27,682 bases of DNA from JBBSMX01 sp038232935 (GCA_038232935.1 JBBSMX010000044.1:1-27682); one strand, 5' to 3'; shown: positions 7,804 to 16,804, counted from the stretch's first letter. Notes: generated by a model from the letters alone, not told the origin. Numbers and translations are program-made.

Positions 7804-8025
7804 AACAGCAAAGGCGAGGTGCGGGGCACCGTGTACTTCCGCACACGGCAAACCCCATGCCACCACGATACTGGATGCCGGTGTGTTTCGACGTGTGTCG
7901 GTGTGGCACGCTGCCGGAAACCTTACGGCACCTCGGCCAGAATGGCAACTACATTCCTGCCGAGCAGACGCAATAAGAACGCGAAACGTAACGCGGAGGG
8001 GTCGAAATACCCCCTTCGTGCTATG

Positions 8026-9393
8026 TCAGGCGGCGAATCCTGCCTGCCCGTCGGCCGCGCCATCGCCGCCGGGGACGAGGCTGAACTGCTCGAAGCGAGC
8101 CAGCATCCGGTCGAGCTCGGGCGCGTTCCTCTTCGAAGTACGGAAGCGGAGGCGGAGGGCCAGCTCGGGCGCATGGTCGTACTCCTGCGCGAGGACGGTC
8201 TCCTCTTCGAGCACCTCGGCCACGCGGTGGACGTAGGCCCGACTCTTCGGCTCTGTCACCGGCATCAGCGCCGTCCGCTCGACGTAGTCGGACTCGATCA
8301 CGCCGAGCAGCTTCTCCTTCAGCCGCTCCAGCCCGATCCCCCGCAGCGCCGAGACGAAGACGGCGTGCTCGTACTCCTCGCTGAGCGACTGGATCAGCCC
8401 GCGCTCCTCCAGCACATCCATCTTGTTGAACACCATCAGCGTCGGCTTGTCACGCGCGCCGAGCTCTTCGAGCGTCTCGTTCACGACGCGAACGTGCTCC
8501 TCGAAATTGGGGTGGCTGGCATCCACGACGTGCAGCAGCACGTCGCTCTCGCGCGTCTCGTCGAGCGTGCTCTTGAAGCTCTCGATGAGCTTGTGCGGGA
8601 GCTTGCGAATGAACCCGACCGTGTCGGAGAGCAGGATCGGCTTGTTCGTATCGAGGTAGACCTGCCGCGTCGTCGCGTCGAGCGTGGCGAAGAGGCGGTT
8701 CTCGGCGAACACCTCGGCGTCGGAGAGGGCGTTCATCAGCGTGCTCTTGCCGGCATTCGTATAGCCGACGAGGGCGACGCGCGTCTGATCGCCGCGGCCC
8801 TTCCGCTGCGTCTGCCGCTGCTTATCGATCTTGTCGAGCTGCTCACTCAGCACAGCCATCCGGCGGCCGATGAGGCGGCGGTCCGTCTCGATCTGCGTTT
8901 CACCCGGCCCGCGCATCCCGATCCCGCCCTTCTGCCGCGAAAGGTGCGTCCACTGCCGCGTGAGGCGGGTTTTGAGGTAGTCGAGCTGGGCGAGCTCCAC
9001 CTGCGTTTTCGCCGTCGCTGTCTGGGCGCGGCGGGCGAAGATGTCGAGGATGAGCCCCGAGCGGTCGACGAGCTTGCAGCCGAGCGACTTTTCGAGATTG
9101 CGGAGCTGGATCGGCGAGAGGTCGTCGTCGAAGATGACCACGTCGGAGCCTCGCTTCTCGACGAGCTGCTTGAGCTCCTCGACCTTGCCCTTCCCGATGA
9201 ACGTCGCCGTGTGGAGCTTCGGCAGGGCCTGCGTGACGCGGTCGGTGACCGTCGCGCCGGCTGTGTCGGCGAGTTGTTCGAGTTCGTCGAGCGCGTCGTC
9301 GAGATCGGCCTGGGTGGTGGCCGGCGTGAGGACGCCGACGAGGATCGCGCTTTCGCGGGGACTTCCGTTCTGAGGGATCGGGGCTGAGGACAA
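8026..9393 (-). CDS. hflX: GTPase HflX
   Basis: HflX is a ribosome-associated GTPase that splits or rescues stalled 70S ribosomes after stress. The sequence shows the HflX N-terminal domain (GKGKVEELKQLVEKRGSDVVIFDDDLSPIQLRNLEK), the linker signature RLTRQWTHLSRQKGGIGMRGPGETQIETDRR, the G1 motif GYTNAGKST (about 209-217), G3 DTVGF (about 254-258), G4 NKMD (about 321-324) and a C-terminal domain. The start is uncertain. The frame is open to a GTG at 9474, but a TATAAT sequence at 9442-9447 lies within that extension and the extra residues look like untranslated leader. I therefore chose the TTG at 9393 (455 residues). The C-terminal tail, rich in Gly and Ala, is variable in the family. It is followed 222 bp later by the CBS-ACT gene. 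Confidence 0.93.
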   Translation of the reverse strand: MSSAPIPQNGSPRESAILVGVLTPATTQADLDDALDELEQLADTAGATVTDRVTQALPKLHTATFIGKGKVEELKQLVEKRGSDVVIFDDDLSPIQLRNLEKSLGCKLVDRSGLILDIFARRAQTATAKTQVELAQLDYLKTRLTRQWTHLSRQKGGIGMRGPGETQIETDRRLIGRRMAVLSEQLDKIDKQRQTQRKGRGDQTRVALVGYTNAGKSTLMNALSDAEVFAENRLFATLDATTRQVYLDTNKPILLSDTVGFIRKLPHKLIESFKSTLDETRESDVLLHVVDASHPNFEEHVRVVNETLEELGARDKPTLMVFNKMDVLEERGLIQSLSEEYEHAVFVSALRGIGLERLKEKLLGVIESDYVERTALMPVTEPKSRAYVHRVAEVLEEETVLAQEYDHAPELALRLRFRTSKRNAPELDRMLARFEQFSLVPGGDGAADGQAGFAA

Positions 9394-9441
9394 ATGCGAA
9401 TCGAGATGGTGAGGGAGGAATGCGTATCGGGCTACGGCCGC

Positions 9442-9447
9442 ATTATA
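9442..9447 (-). promoter_or_regulatory. TATAAT -10-like element before hflX
   Basis: The minus strand reads TATAAT exactly, in an AT-poor background, 49 bp upstream of the chosen TTG start of hflX. A second exact TATAAT lies at 9495-9500 on the same strand. Neither has a convincing TTGACA 17 bp upstream. Use of the downstream box would exclude the GTG start at 9474, whereas use of the upstream one would allow it. Confidence 0.4.
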
Positions 9448-9494
9448 TGTGCGACCGTTGCGGCGGTTGCGCACGTTGGGATCGAACCTGTGGA

Positions 9495-9500
9495 ATTATA
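9495..9500 (-). promoter_or_regulatory. Second TATAAT -10-like element before hflX
   Basis: This is an exact TATAAT on the minus strand (plus strand ATTATA) between the stop of the BatA-like gene and hflX, in the locally AT-richest stretch. It is an alternative promoter for hflX. No good -35 was found. Confidence 0.35.
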
Positions 9501-9591
9501 AACCAGAATCGTGCCGACGCCGTGTCACAGGCCGTCGGACGAAAGGTACCGAAATCTCAACCCGGCCGGAAGCAACTACGACCCGGATCAC

Positions 9592-11715
9592 TCACGCCGC
9601 GACGGGTTCCGGCTTCCACTGCATCGCCACCAGCATCTCGGCGACGAGGAACGCGAGGGCCAGGCCCAGGAACACGTTCCACAGCTCGACGCCCGTCCGC
9701 TCCTCGGCGATCTGTGCCGCCGCCGCGAGGCCGCGCCCACCCGCCGCATCGAGCAGCCGGACCTCGGCACCGGTCGCTTCGGCCAGCCGGCGCTGCGCCT
9801 CCGCCGGGTCCAATACGGCGAGGTCGGACTCGCGCGCGTCCGGGTTGAACGCGACGCGGCGCACGAGCCGCTCGCCCTCCATCACTTCGTACACGCCTGG
9901 CTCAGTCACGCCGTCGTCGATCTCCAGCAGTACGCCGCCGGGGACGCTCCGCTGACCGGGCACAAAGTCGACCCCGTCCGGTCCGACGAGCCGCAACCCT
10001 TCGGTTCCGCCGGAGGCACGCGAGCCCGAGACGCGGAGCGCGCCTGCCTGCCGAACGCTGAGCGACTCGCCCGTGTCGGCGTCGGCGGCGAGGTAGTAGA
10101 CGGCGCGGTAGAGCAGCGGGACGAAGAGGCCGCGCACGGGGAAGTCGCTCCAGCGCGGGTCGGGGGCGACGGCGAAGACGAACGCGGTGCCCTGGCCGGA
10201 GCGGATCTCTTGCAGGAACGGCGGCCCGCTCGACAGGCGGATCAGCGTGTTCTCGTCGCCCGCGCCCGGCTGGTACGGACGAGCGAGAACAATGTCGGGG
10301 CTTTCGAGCTGCGTCCGCCCCGATGCGTCTGCGAAGACGCCCTCGAAGAGCGGGTGCTCCAGATCGACCCGGCCGAACTGCGCCACGGTTTGCGTCCCAC
10401 CAAGTTGTCCGACGGCCGCGCCCAGCCGCCCTCCGCCGAGCGCGGTAAAGAGCGCGTCGTAGTCGGCCGCATCGGCGCGTTCGGAGGGGAAGACGAGGAG
10501 GCCGCCGCCGCGCTGCACGAAGCGCACGAGCGCCGCCCGCTCGCCGCTCGCCAGGCTCTCCGGTCCGACGAGCCCTACCACGTCGAACCCGTCGAGGTTT
10601 TGCGCCGCGAGGGCTGACTCGGGCACGGTCGTCACGGCGAACCGGGCGCGCTCACCGCCGAGGCCGAGGGCGAGGTCCACGAGGTCGGCGCGCTGGCCGG
10701 TGCCTTCGACGAGGAGGACGCGCCGCGTCTCCGGGACGTGGAGCACGAGGTAGCGCGTGTTGTCCCACTCGAACTCGTCGGCCTCGGTGCGGACCTCGCC
10801 GCGGAGCCAACCGCGCTGCTGCGGCGTTGCAGTGAACTGCACCGTCGCCGGCACACCCGGCGGCAGATCGGCAGAGGCCTGCGCCACGCGCTCGCCGTCG
10901 AGGTAGAGGCTGGCCCCGTAGCCCTCGACGGATGCGGTCCCGTAGTTCACGAGCGTCGCCTCGACCTGCACCGGCTGCCCGGCCTCGACGATCCGGCTGA
11001 GCACGCGGGCATCGGTCACGGCCACGTTCGCGTGCATCCGCTCGCCGACGGGCAGGAGCGTGACGCGGACGCCCTCCGGGGCCGGAATCCGCGTCGAGTC
11101 GAGGAACGTCGAGGCTTGCAGGTCCGAGACGACGAGCACTTCGCGGTTCAGGTTCTCCGCCCCTTCGAGCAGGGCGAAGGCACGGCCGACGGCGCTCCCG
11201 GCCGTGCCCGCCCCCGACGAGGGCTCCAGCTCGGCGACGGCGTCGAGCGCGGGTCCGGCGTTGCGGAACGGCTCGGGCCGCGCCGTCTCGGCCGCCGCCG
11301 TCCCGACGACGAACAGCTCGTCTCCCAGTTCGGTCGCCTCGATCACGGCCGACGCCAGCTCCTTCGCCTGCGTCATCAGATCCCCCTGCGCGTCACGCAC
11401 CGTCATCGAGAGCGAGTTGTCGACGACGAGCGCCGTCGAGGTCTCGACCTGCCCGCCGAAGACCGTCGCCCAGCCGCTCTGCACCGTTGGCCGCGCGAAG
11501 GCGAGGACGAGGCACGCGATGGCGAGCGTGCGGAGCACGAGCAGGAGCCACTGCTTGATGCGGACGCGGCGCATCGTGCTCTTCTGCAGCTCCTTCAGGA
11601 ACGCCAGCGACGAGAACTCCACCCGCCGCGGCTTGCGGAAGTTGAAGAGGTGGATGAGGATGGGGATCGCCGCCGCCGCGAGGCCGAGCAAGACGAGGGG
11701 GTTGAGAAAAGCCAT
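9592..11715 (-). CDS. BatA-like membrane protein with von Willebrand A domain
   Basis: The 707-residue protein starts with the N-terminal two-transmembrane module of the BatA/aerotolerance family (MAFLNPLVLLGLAAAAIPILIHLFNFRKPRRVEFSSLAFLKEL, then a second hydrophobic segment WLLLVLRTLAIACLVLAFARP). Next is a von Willebrand A-like domain with a DxSxS metal site (VVDNSLSM, about 92-99). The long middle region has beta-rich and glutamine-amidotransferase-like stretches (LDGFDVVGLVGPESLASGERAALVRFVQRGGGLLVFPSE). A last membrane helix lies near the C-terminus (VFLGLALAFLVAEMLVAM). Family members sit in the inner membrane, often beside MoxR ATPases and DUF58 proteins. Those partners are not in this window. 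The exact role is unknown; envelope homeostasis or stress tolerance is the usual assumption. ATG 11715 was chosen because the family motif begins there. Confidence 0.85.
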   Translation of the reverse strand: MAFLNPLVLLGLAAAAIPILIHLFNFRKPRRVEFSSLAFLKELQKSTMRRVRIKQWLLLVLRTLAIACLVLAFARPTVQSGWATVFGGQVETSTALVVDNSLSMTVRDAQGDLMTQAKELASAVIEATELGDELFVVGTAAAETARPEPFRNAGPALDAVAELEPSSGAGTAGSAVGRAFALLEGAENLNREVLVVSDLQASTFLDSTRIPAPEGVRVTLLPVGERMHANVAVTDARVLSRIVEAGQPVQVEATLVNYGTASVEGYGASLYLDGERVAQASADLPPGVPATVQFTATPQQRGWLRGEVRTEADEFEWDNTRYLVLHVPETRRVLLVEGTGQRADLVDLALGLGGERARFAVTTVPESALAAQNLDGFDVVGLVGPESLASGERAALVRFVQRGGGLLVFPSERADAADYDALFTALGGGRLGAAVGQLGGTQTVAQFGRVDLEHPLFEGVFADASGRTQLESPDIVLARPYQPGAGDENTLIRLSSGPPFLQEIRSGQGTAFVFAVAPDPRWSDFPVRGLFVPLLYRAVYYLAADADTGESLSVRQAGALRVSGSRASGGTEGLRLVGPDGVDFVPGQRSVPGGVLLEIDDGVTEPGVYEVMEGERLVRRVAFNPDARESDLAVLDPAEAQRRLAEATGAEVRLLDAAGGRGLAAAAQIAEERTGVELWNVFLGLALAFLVAEMLVAMQWKPEPVAA

Positions 11716-11856
11716 AGGGGAGCGGGAACGACGCGGGGCTAGAAGATGCGGCCAGAGTGCCCGCCATAGCAACGGGCCATGCCCCCCGCTTCGTTTTCCA
11801 CCCCCGTCGTCCTCTCGGCCACGATGCCGTGCGGTTCGGTGATCGAGGTGGGGAGG

Positions 11857-13422
11857 TCAGCGCAGCAGCGTCACGCGACGCGTCTGCACGTCAGCACCGG
11901 CGGAGAGGCGCACGAGGTAGACCCCGGCAGGGAGACCGCGCCCGTCAACGTGCAACTCGTGGTGGCCCCCTTTTGCCTCCCCATCTACGAGAACGGCCAC
12001 CTCGCGGCCGAGCAGGTCGTAGACGGCCAGCCGGACGCGGCCCGGCCGGGCGAGGTCGTACCTCAGCGTCGTACGCCCGCGTGCCGGATTCGGAGAGATC
12101 GTCAGCGCCGGTACCGAGCCCGAGCCGGGCTCGGTCGCTACCGTGCCCTCCCGCACGAGTCGTGTGAACCCGAATGTAACAGGCCCCGCCGGGGAGAACA
12201 TCGTCCCCAGCCCGACGATTCGCCCGGCGTCGTCGTAGGCGGCGGCGAACAGCTCGCGTCCGGTTCCACCGCCGGGAGTGAGGTCGATGTCCTGCACGCC
12301 GCCCGGCGCGAAAGTCCCGTCGGGCTGACCGTCGGGCGTGAGCTGCGCGAGAAACGCCGGGCCGGAGGTCGCCTCGCCGACGACGACGAGCCGTCCGTCG
12401 GGCAACACGGCGATGGTTCTCGCGGGGAGCGGCTGGTTGGCGAACGGCCCGGACAGGACGAACTCGGCGACGCCTCCGGCCCCGAACGTCGGGTCGAGCG
12501 AGCCGTCAGGGAGGAGGCGGATGAGGCGGCCCCCCGGCGAACAGCAGGGCGGGATGGTGCCGGCGATCAGGAGCCGGCCGGCACCATCGAGCGCGACGGC
12601 GGTGGGGCGGCCGTCGACCGGGACGGACGTGACGACGAGGCCGTCGTCTCCGAAGGCGGGGTCCGGGGTGCCCGTCGAGTCGAAGCGGGCGGCGGCGAAG
12701 GTGCCCGTGGCGTTGCTGAAACAGCCGACCGCGAGCCCGCCGTCGGGCGTGGCGACGGAGAAGTCGTCGAGGCTCCCGAAGCAGAACGTGGTCGTGAGTA
12801 CGCGCGGCGCGCCGCCGTTGAAGCCGGGGTCCGGCGTGCCGTCGGCGCGGAGGCGCCAGAGGAACTGCTGGCTGTCGCCGGTCTGGTTGAGCCCGAAGAC
12901 GAGGATCCGGCCGTCGGGGAGGCGGTGGAGGCCCTGGAACACGGTAGGTGCCCCGGGCGGCCGCAGCAGCACGCCGCCGACGCCGAAGGTGGCGTCCGGC
13001 TGGCCGTCGGACGTGAACCGCGCGAGCGTGGCCTGGGCCACGTCCACGGCCTGCCCCGCACACAGAATCCGGCCCTCGGCGTCGAGGGCAGCGGCGTAAC
13101 ACTCGAGGCTGGTCGTGGTTGCGAACGCGACGGTGCCGTCGCCGGCGTCGCCGAAGGTCGGGTCCGGCTGGCCGTCGGGCGTGACGCGGGCGAGCGCGGC
13201 ACGGTGGAGGAAGTTGGGATCGGTCGTGGAGCCGACGCCGAGGAGGCGGCCGTCCGGGAGCCGGAGGAAGGCATGCGTCGTGGCCATGCTCGCCCCCTCG
13301 AAATGCACGAACGTAATCCCGTCCTGCCCGAACGTCGGGTCCAGAACGAGCGGTGCGGGCTGGGCATGGAGGACCGAGGGGGCGAGGGCAAGGAGGAGAG
13401 CGAGAAAGAGGAGGCACGGCAT
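11857..13422 (-). CDS. Secreted delta-60 repeat protein with T9SS type A sorting domain
   Basis: The 521-residue protein has a clear signal peptide (MPCLLFLALLLALAPSVLHAQ). Delta-60 repeats follow from about 22 to 430, each of the form DGQPDPTFG..G......LPDGRLLVVG, which fold as a beta-propeller-like array. The last ~80 residues are a T9SS type A sorting domain (ISPNPARGRTTLRYDL, RLAVYDLLGREVAVL, LPAGVYLVRLSAG ending RRVTLLR). It should be exported by Sec, then carried across the outer membrane by the type IX system and attached or released. Function is unknown; adhesion or ligand binding is a guess. The ATG at 13422 is preferred over 13464 because it gives a proper signal peptide and because the operator-like repeat then sits 57 bp upstream, as for the neighbouring T9SS gene. 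Confidence 0.88.
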   Translation of the reverse strand: MPCLLFLALLLALAPSVLHAQPAPLVLDPTFGQDGITFVHFEGASMATTHAFLRLPDGRLLGVGSTTDPNFLHRAALARVTPDGQPDPTFGDAGDGTVAFATTTSLECYAAALDAEGRILCAGQAVDVAQATLARFTSDGQPDATFGVGGVLLRPPGAPTVFQGLHRLPDGRILVFGLNQTGDSQQFLWRLRADGTPDPGFNGGAPRVLTTTFCFGSLDDFSVATPDGGLAVGCFSNATGTFAAARFDSTGTPDPAFGDDGLVVTSVPVDGRPTAVALDGAGRLLIAGTIPPCCSPGGRLIRLLPDGSLDPTFGAGGVAEFVLSGPFANQPLPARTIAVLPDGRLVVVGEATSGPAFLAQLTPDGQPDGTFAPGGVQDIDLTPGGGTGRELFAAAYDDAGRIVGLGTMFSPAGPVTFGFTRLVREGTVATEPGSGSVPALTISPNPARGRTTLRYDLARPGRVRLAVYDLLGREVAVLVDGEAKGGHHELHVDGRGLPAGVYLVRLSAGADVQTRRVTLLR

Positions 13423-13478
13423 GGCAGAACCCTGCGAAAGAATGGCTGGGGGAGCATCGTCCACATTCGGACTTCTTC

Positions 13479-13519
13479 ACGCCTCGTGTCCTTACGGTTG
13501 TCTTACCAGCGCCTTACTT
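13479..13519. promoter_or_regulatory. Operator-like triple CTTAC repeat, copy 1
   Basis: These 41 bases are identical to 16856-16896. They contain CTTAC at 13491, 13502 and 13513, an exact 11-bp spacing (on the minus strand GTAAG at the same period). Evenly phased 11-bp direct repeats are how OmpR/PhoB-type winged-helix regulators usually bind. A gene for such a regulator lies next to copy 2. This copy is 57 bp upstream of the delta-60 gene start. The flanks also resemble copy 2, including an ATGCCCG on the plus strand at 13544. Confidence 0.6.
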
Positions 13520-13597
13520 CCCGCTGACGACCCGCTTTCCACCATGCCCGTGAGCCCCCCGCCGCGAGGGGGATCCTTGCATGAGGCGCTCCACAGA

Positions 13598-16500
13598 TCA
13601 CCGCAAGAGTGTTAGGCGGCGCGTCTGGTGGACACCGTCGGCCGTCGTCAGGCGCACGAGGTAGACCCCGGCCGGGAGACGGCGTCCGTCGAGGGTAGCC
13701 GTATGCGCGCCCGCCGGCACGAGGCCGTCGTCCAGCACGGCCACCTCCCGCCCGAGCACGTCGTAGACGACCAGCCGCACGGGCCCCGCCTCCGCCATCT
13801 CGTAGTCGACCGTCGTCCGGCCGCCGGACGGGTTCGGGTACGGCGCCGCCAGCACGGCCGAGGCCGGCTCACCCGGTGCCTCCGGCTCCGACGCCGTCGT
13901 CGGCAGCCCGTCCGAGAGCGAGTGCACCACGACCATCCCGTCGTCGAGGGCGAGCTCGAAGGCCCACCCCGGCAGGAGCCCCGTCACCTCGACGGCGTCG
14001 AAGGCACCCGTGGAGGAGGTGGCGTCGAGGAGGGCGAAGGTGTCGCCGGTGAAGGGGGCGTAGCCGTCCTGGAACGCCAGCCGTAGGGTGCCGGCCAGCG
14101 CCGCCGAGCCGTCGAGCGTGGGGAACTCAGGAAGGGAGCGGACGCGGAGGCGGCCCTGCTGCGTGGTGTCGGGACCGGCGAGCGCCACTTCGAGCACGCC
14201 GCCGGTCCCCTGCGCGAACGCGCCCTGGACGAGGAGCGTCCCGCCGGCTGAGCCGCCGGGCGAGCCGCCGGGCGAGCCGCCGGGCGAGCCGAGCGCGGTC
14301 GGGCGGAGGTCCCGGGCACCGCCCCGGTTGATGTCGCCGACGACACCGGGGCCGACGAACCCGTCGTTCTCGACCCGCCCGATGACGAGGCCGTTCCCCT
14401 CAATCCGCCCTGTCGGCGTCACCTCGACGTCGAACGGGGTATCGGACTGAGGCGGGTCGGGAAACGTGACGTCGACCGCGTCCACCACCCCCCCGTTCAG
14501 CCGGACGATGCCGCCGCCCTCCTCGCCGACGGTGAGCACGCCGCGGACGATGAAGAGGGACGGGATGCCGGACGCCCCGGCTCCGTTCACCTCGACGTCG
14601 CCGGTGCTCCCCGCGCCGAACCCGAGCGAGGCCGAGCCGCAGCGGACGAACGCACCGTTCACGATGCCAAAGCCGCCCGTCCCCCCGAACCCCACGAAGC
14701 AGCCCCCGTCCACCACGCTGACGCCGGAGCGCACGCCCGAGGCGACGTGCACACCATTCACGAAGACAAACCCGAGATTGCCGGGCAGCACCCCCACCGT
14801 CAACCCGTCCGCCTGGACCGCCCCGCCATCCTCGACAGCGACCAAGGCGCTCGCTTCGTCCGGGCCGGCCGACACGCCTACCTGCAAATCCCCGACGATG
14901 ACGGTCGAGGAGCTGACGTTGTGGCCCGTGATAAGCACATTGCTCATCCCGTCGTCCGGACCGTGCAAGCTCAGCCGCCCTGCCGTCACCTCGCCGCCGT
15001 CGCGGACTTGGAGGTCGCCGTCCCCGCCGCTCCCCACGACCAGGTCGCCGGCCACGAACAGCCGCGACGGCCCGGCACCGTTGCGCCCGTCCACGACCAC
15101 GACCGAGGGGAAATCCAGCCCCGTCGTGAGCGCGATGTCGAGGTGCCCCACGGACACCCCGCCCCCCGCCTCGACGAACAGCCGGCCCGTCTGGACCAGG
15201 CCCACCGTGAGACTCTCGTCCACGGTCCACAGCCCCCCGTTGCCCACGGCCACCTCGCCGATGGCGCTCACGCCGAGCACGGCGTCGTGGGTGCGGAGCG
15301 CCCCGCCGGCGACGAAGACCTCGCCGCGCCCGCCGCCGAGGCCGCCCACGGTGAGGCTGCCGCTGCCGGTGAGCGTCGTGCCGGCGTTGAACACCTGGAG
15401 CCGCGCCGTTGTCGTCGTGTCGTCCGGGGCGTTGGGGAGGAAGCCGACCACGGCGTGGACGAACGTGGACGTGCCGGCGATAATCTTGGCGACGGCGCCG
15501 CGGCTGACGGTGAGCGACGGGGCGTCGGGGTTGGTGGAGGTGAGGTGGACGTTGTCCAGGGCGAAGTCCACCGTTCCGTCGTCGCTGCTGAGGCGGAGAA
15601 CGGTCCGGCCACCGAAGGCGGTTCCGCCGGTGACGGTGTAGGCCCCGGCGAGGTCGAAGACGGTCGCATCCTCGGGGCCGGGGACGGTAGCGGGGTCCCA
15701 GTTCTCGGCCACGTCCCACGAGCCGCCGGAGGCGTTCACCCAACGGTGCGCCTCGTCCGGCACGGCCGGGCCCAGCACCGCCCGGAAGGCGCCCCGCGTC
15801 CCCGAGCCGACGATGACGCGGCCATCGCTGGAGATGGCGTTGGCGAAGCCGAGCACGTCGTTGCCGAGGATGCCGCCGAGCCCGAGTTCGATGAGCACAT
15901 CGCGGAGGCTCCGCATCCCGCCGTCCGCCGTCCAGATGAACGCCTGCGGGCCGGCCTCGCCGGTGCCGAACCCGACGATGGTGCCGTTGTCCGCCACGTC
16001 GAGGGCGCGGCTGGAGAACGCCCCGCCGGGGAGATCGCCGAGCCCGACCATGCCCGCCCCCTGCGTCCATCGGAACGCCTCAAAGCCGTTACCGCTGGTG
16101 CTCTGCCCGACGACGATGTTTCCTCCGGGGGAGACGCCGTAGGCCTCGCTGCGGAAGTCGCCCCCGTCGAGGTCGCCGAGCACCACGGCCAGGCTGTCCA
16201 CCTCGCTCCACCGGAAGGCCTGGAAGCCGGGGTTGAACGGGAGCGATCCCACGACGACGCGCCCGTCGTCCGATACGCCGGCGACAGGGCCTCGGATGAG
16301 ACTCGCCGCGGGTCTAGGCAACGGCTCGATCGTCCCGCCCACCCAGCGCACGATCACGATTCCGGCGGCATCCGTGCCGTTGCCCACGATCACCCCATTC
16401 CCAGCGGCCACGGCCGTACTCCTGAACTCACCGCCCTCGAGGTCTCCCAATCCCGTCATCCCGTCGCCGGATGACTGAAACGCCTCTCGAAAGCCTGCGC

Positions 16501-16804
16501 CGCTGCTGCTTACCCCCACCACAAGGCCAGACGGAGAGACGCCCATGGCCTCACTGAAGACATCGCCACCGGGGAGGTCACCCAGGCCCACCCTTCCGCC
16601 ACCAGCGGTCCACCTGAACGCCTGACGAATGCCATCTCCGTTTGTGCTCGTCCCAGCGACGATGTCTCCGTTGCCAGAGACGCTGGTGGCGGCGCTACCG
16701 CCATCCACATCGAGGGCTAGCCACTGGAAAGACGCCTGCTGTGCGCGGGTGGGCAGAGCGAGGAGCAGGAGGAGAGCAGCGGGGAAGAGGGAGCACGTGC
16801 GCAT
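13598..16804 (-). CDS. Large secreted HAF-repeat and autotransporter-passenger-like protein with T9SS type A sorting domain
   Basis: The 1068-residue protein has a signal peptide (MRTCSLFPAALLLLLALPTRAQ). Residues about 25-345 hold HAF-type repeats (GLGDLPGG..FSEA.GVS..G.VVG.S....G.EAFRW). From about 355 the repeat pattern changes to a beta-helix passenger like that of autotransporters, beginning NASGGSWDVAENWDPATVPG and running through many short Gly/Val-rich coils to about 900. A low-complexity link of repeated GSPG units lies near 838-852. The C-terminus is a T9SS type A sorting domain (PYPNPSGGRTTVDYEM, RLVVYDVLGREVAVL, LPAGVYLVRLTTA, ending RRLTLLR), closely similar to that of the delta-60 protein. 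It is probably a cell-surface or released fibre-like protein. The ligand is unknown. The gene is divergent from a membrane-bound regulator and shares its promoter region. Confidence 0.88.
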   Translation of the reverse strand: MRTCSLFPAALLLLLALPTRAQQASFQWLALDVDGGSAATSVSGNGDIVAGTSTNGDGIRQAFRWTAGGGRVGLGDLPGGDVFSEAMGVSPSGLVVGVSSSGAGFREAFQSSGDGMTGLGDLEGGEFRSTAVAAGNGVIVGNGTDAAGIVIVRWVGGTIEPLPRPAASLIRGPVAGVSDDGRVVVGSLPFNPGFQAFRWSEVDSLAVVLGDLDGGDFRSEAYGVSPGGNIVVGQSTSGNGFEAFRWTQGAGMVGLGDLPGGAFSSRALDVADNGTIVGFGTGEAGPQAFIWTADGGMRSLRDVLIELGLGGILGNDVLGFANAISSDGRVIVGSGTRGAFRAVLGPAVPDEAHRWVNASGGSWDVAENWDPATVPGPEDATVFDLAGAYTVTGGTAFGGRTVLRLSSDDGTVDFALDNVHLTSTNPDAPSLTVSRGAVAKIIAGTSTFVHAVVGFLPNAPDDTTTTARLQVFNAGTTLTGSGSLTVGGLGGGRGEVFVAGGALRTHDAVLGVSAIGEVAVGNGGLWTVDESLTVGLVQTGRLFVEAGGGVSVGHLDIALTTGLDFPSVVVVDGRNGAGPSRLFVAGDLVVGSGGDGDLQVRDGGEVTAGRLSLHGPDDGMSNVLITGHNVSSSTVIVGDLQVGVSAGPDEASALVAVEDGGAVQADGLTVGVLPGNLGFVFVNGVHVASGVRSGVSVVDGGCFVGFGGTGGFGIVNGAFVRCGSASLGFGAGSTGDVEVNGAGASGIPSLFIVRGVLTVGEEGGGIVRLNGGVVDAVDVTFPDPPQSDTPFDVEVTPTGRIEGNGLVIGRVENDGFVGPGVVGDINRGGARDLRPTALGSPGGSPGGSPGGSAGGTLLVQGAFAQGTGGVLEVALAGPDTTQQGRLRVRSLPEFPTLDGSAALAGTLRLAFQDGYAPFTGDTFALLDATSSTGAFDAVEVTGLLPGWAFELALDDGMVVVHSLSDGLPTTASEPEAPGEPASAVLAAPYPNPSGGRTTVDYEMAEAGPVRLVVYDVLGREVAVLDDGLVPAGAHTATLDGRRLPAGVYLVRLTTADGVHQTRRLTLLR
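14250..14290. repeat. 12-bp tandem repeat coding for a GSPG linker
   Basis: The unit GAGCCGCCGGGC occurs 3.4 times in direct tandem. It encodes the Gly-Ser-Pro-Gly linker of the large T9SS protein, between the passenger and the segment before the sorting domain. Being a multiple of three, copy changes would lengthen or shorten the linker without breaking the frame. Confidence 0.85.

Noticed and set aside
7534..9387. A 617-codon plus-strand frame opposite hflX and the CBS-ACT gene.
   Set aside because: It spans two genes and an intergenic region on the other strand and shows no protein-like pattern.
9420..9510. A tRNA T-arm-like sequence (GGTTCGATCCC) on the minus strand before hflX.
   Set aside because: The five-base-pair T stem does not form beyond two pairs, and there is no anticodon arm or acceptor stem.
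13560..13580. A C-run/G-run hairpin after the large T9SS gene, considered as its terminator.
   Set aside because: The stem is short (about six pairs) and no T-tract follows on the minus strand.
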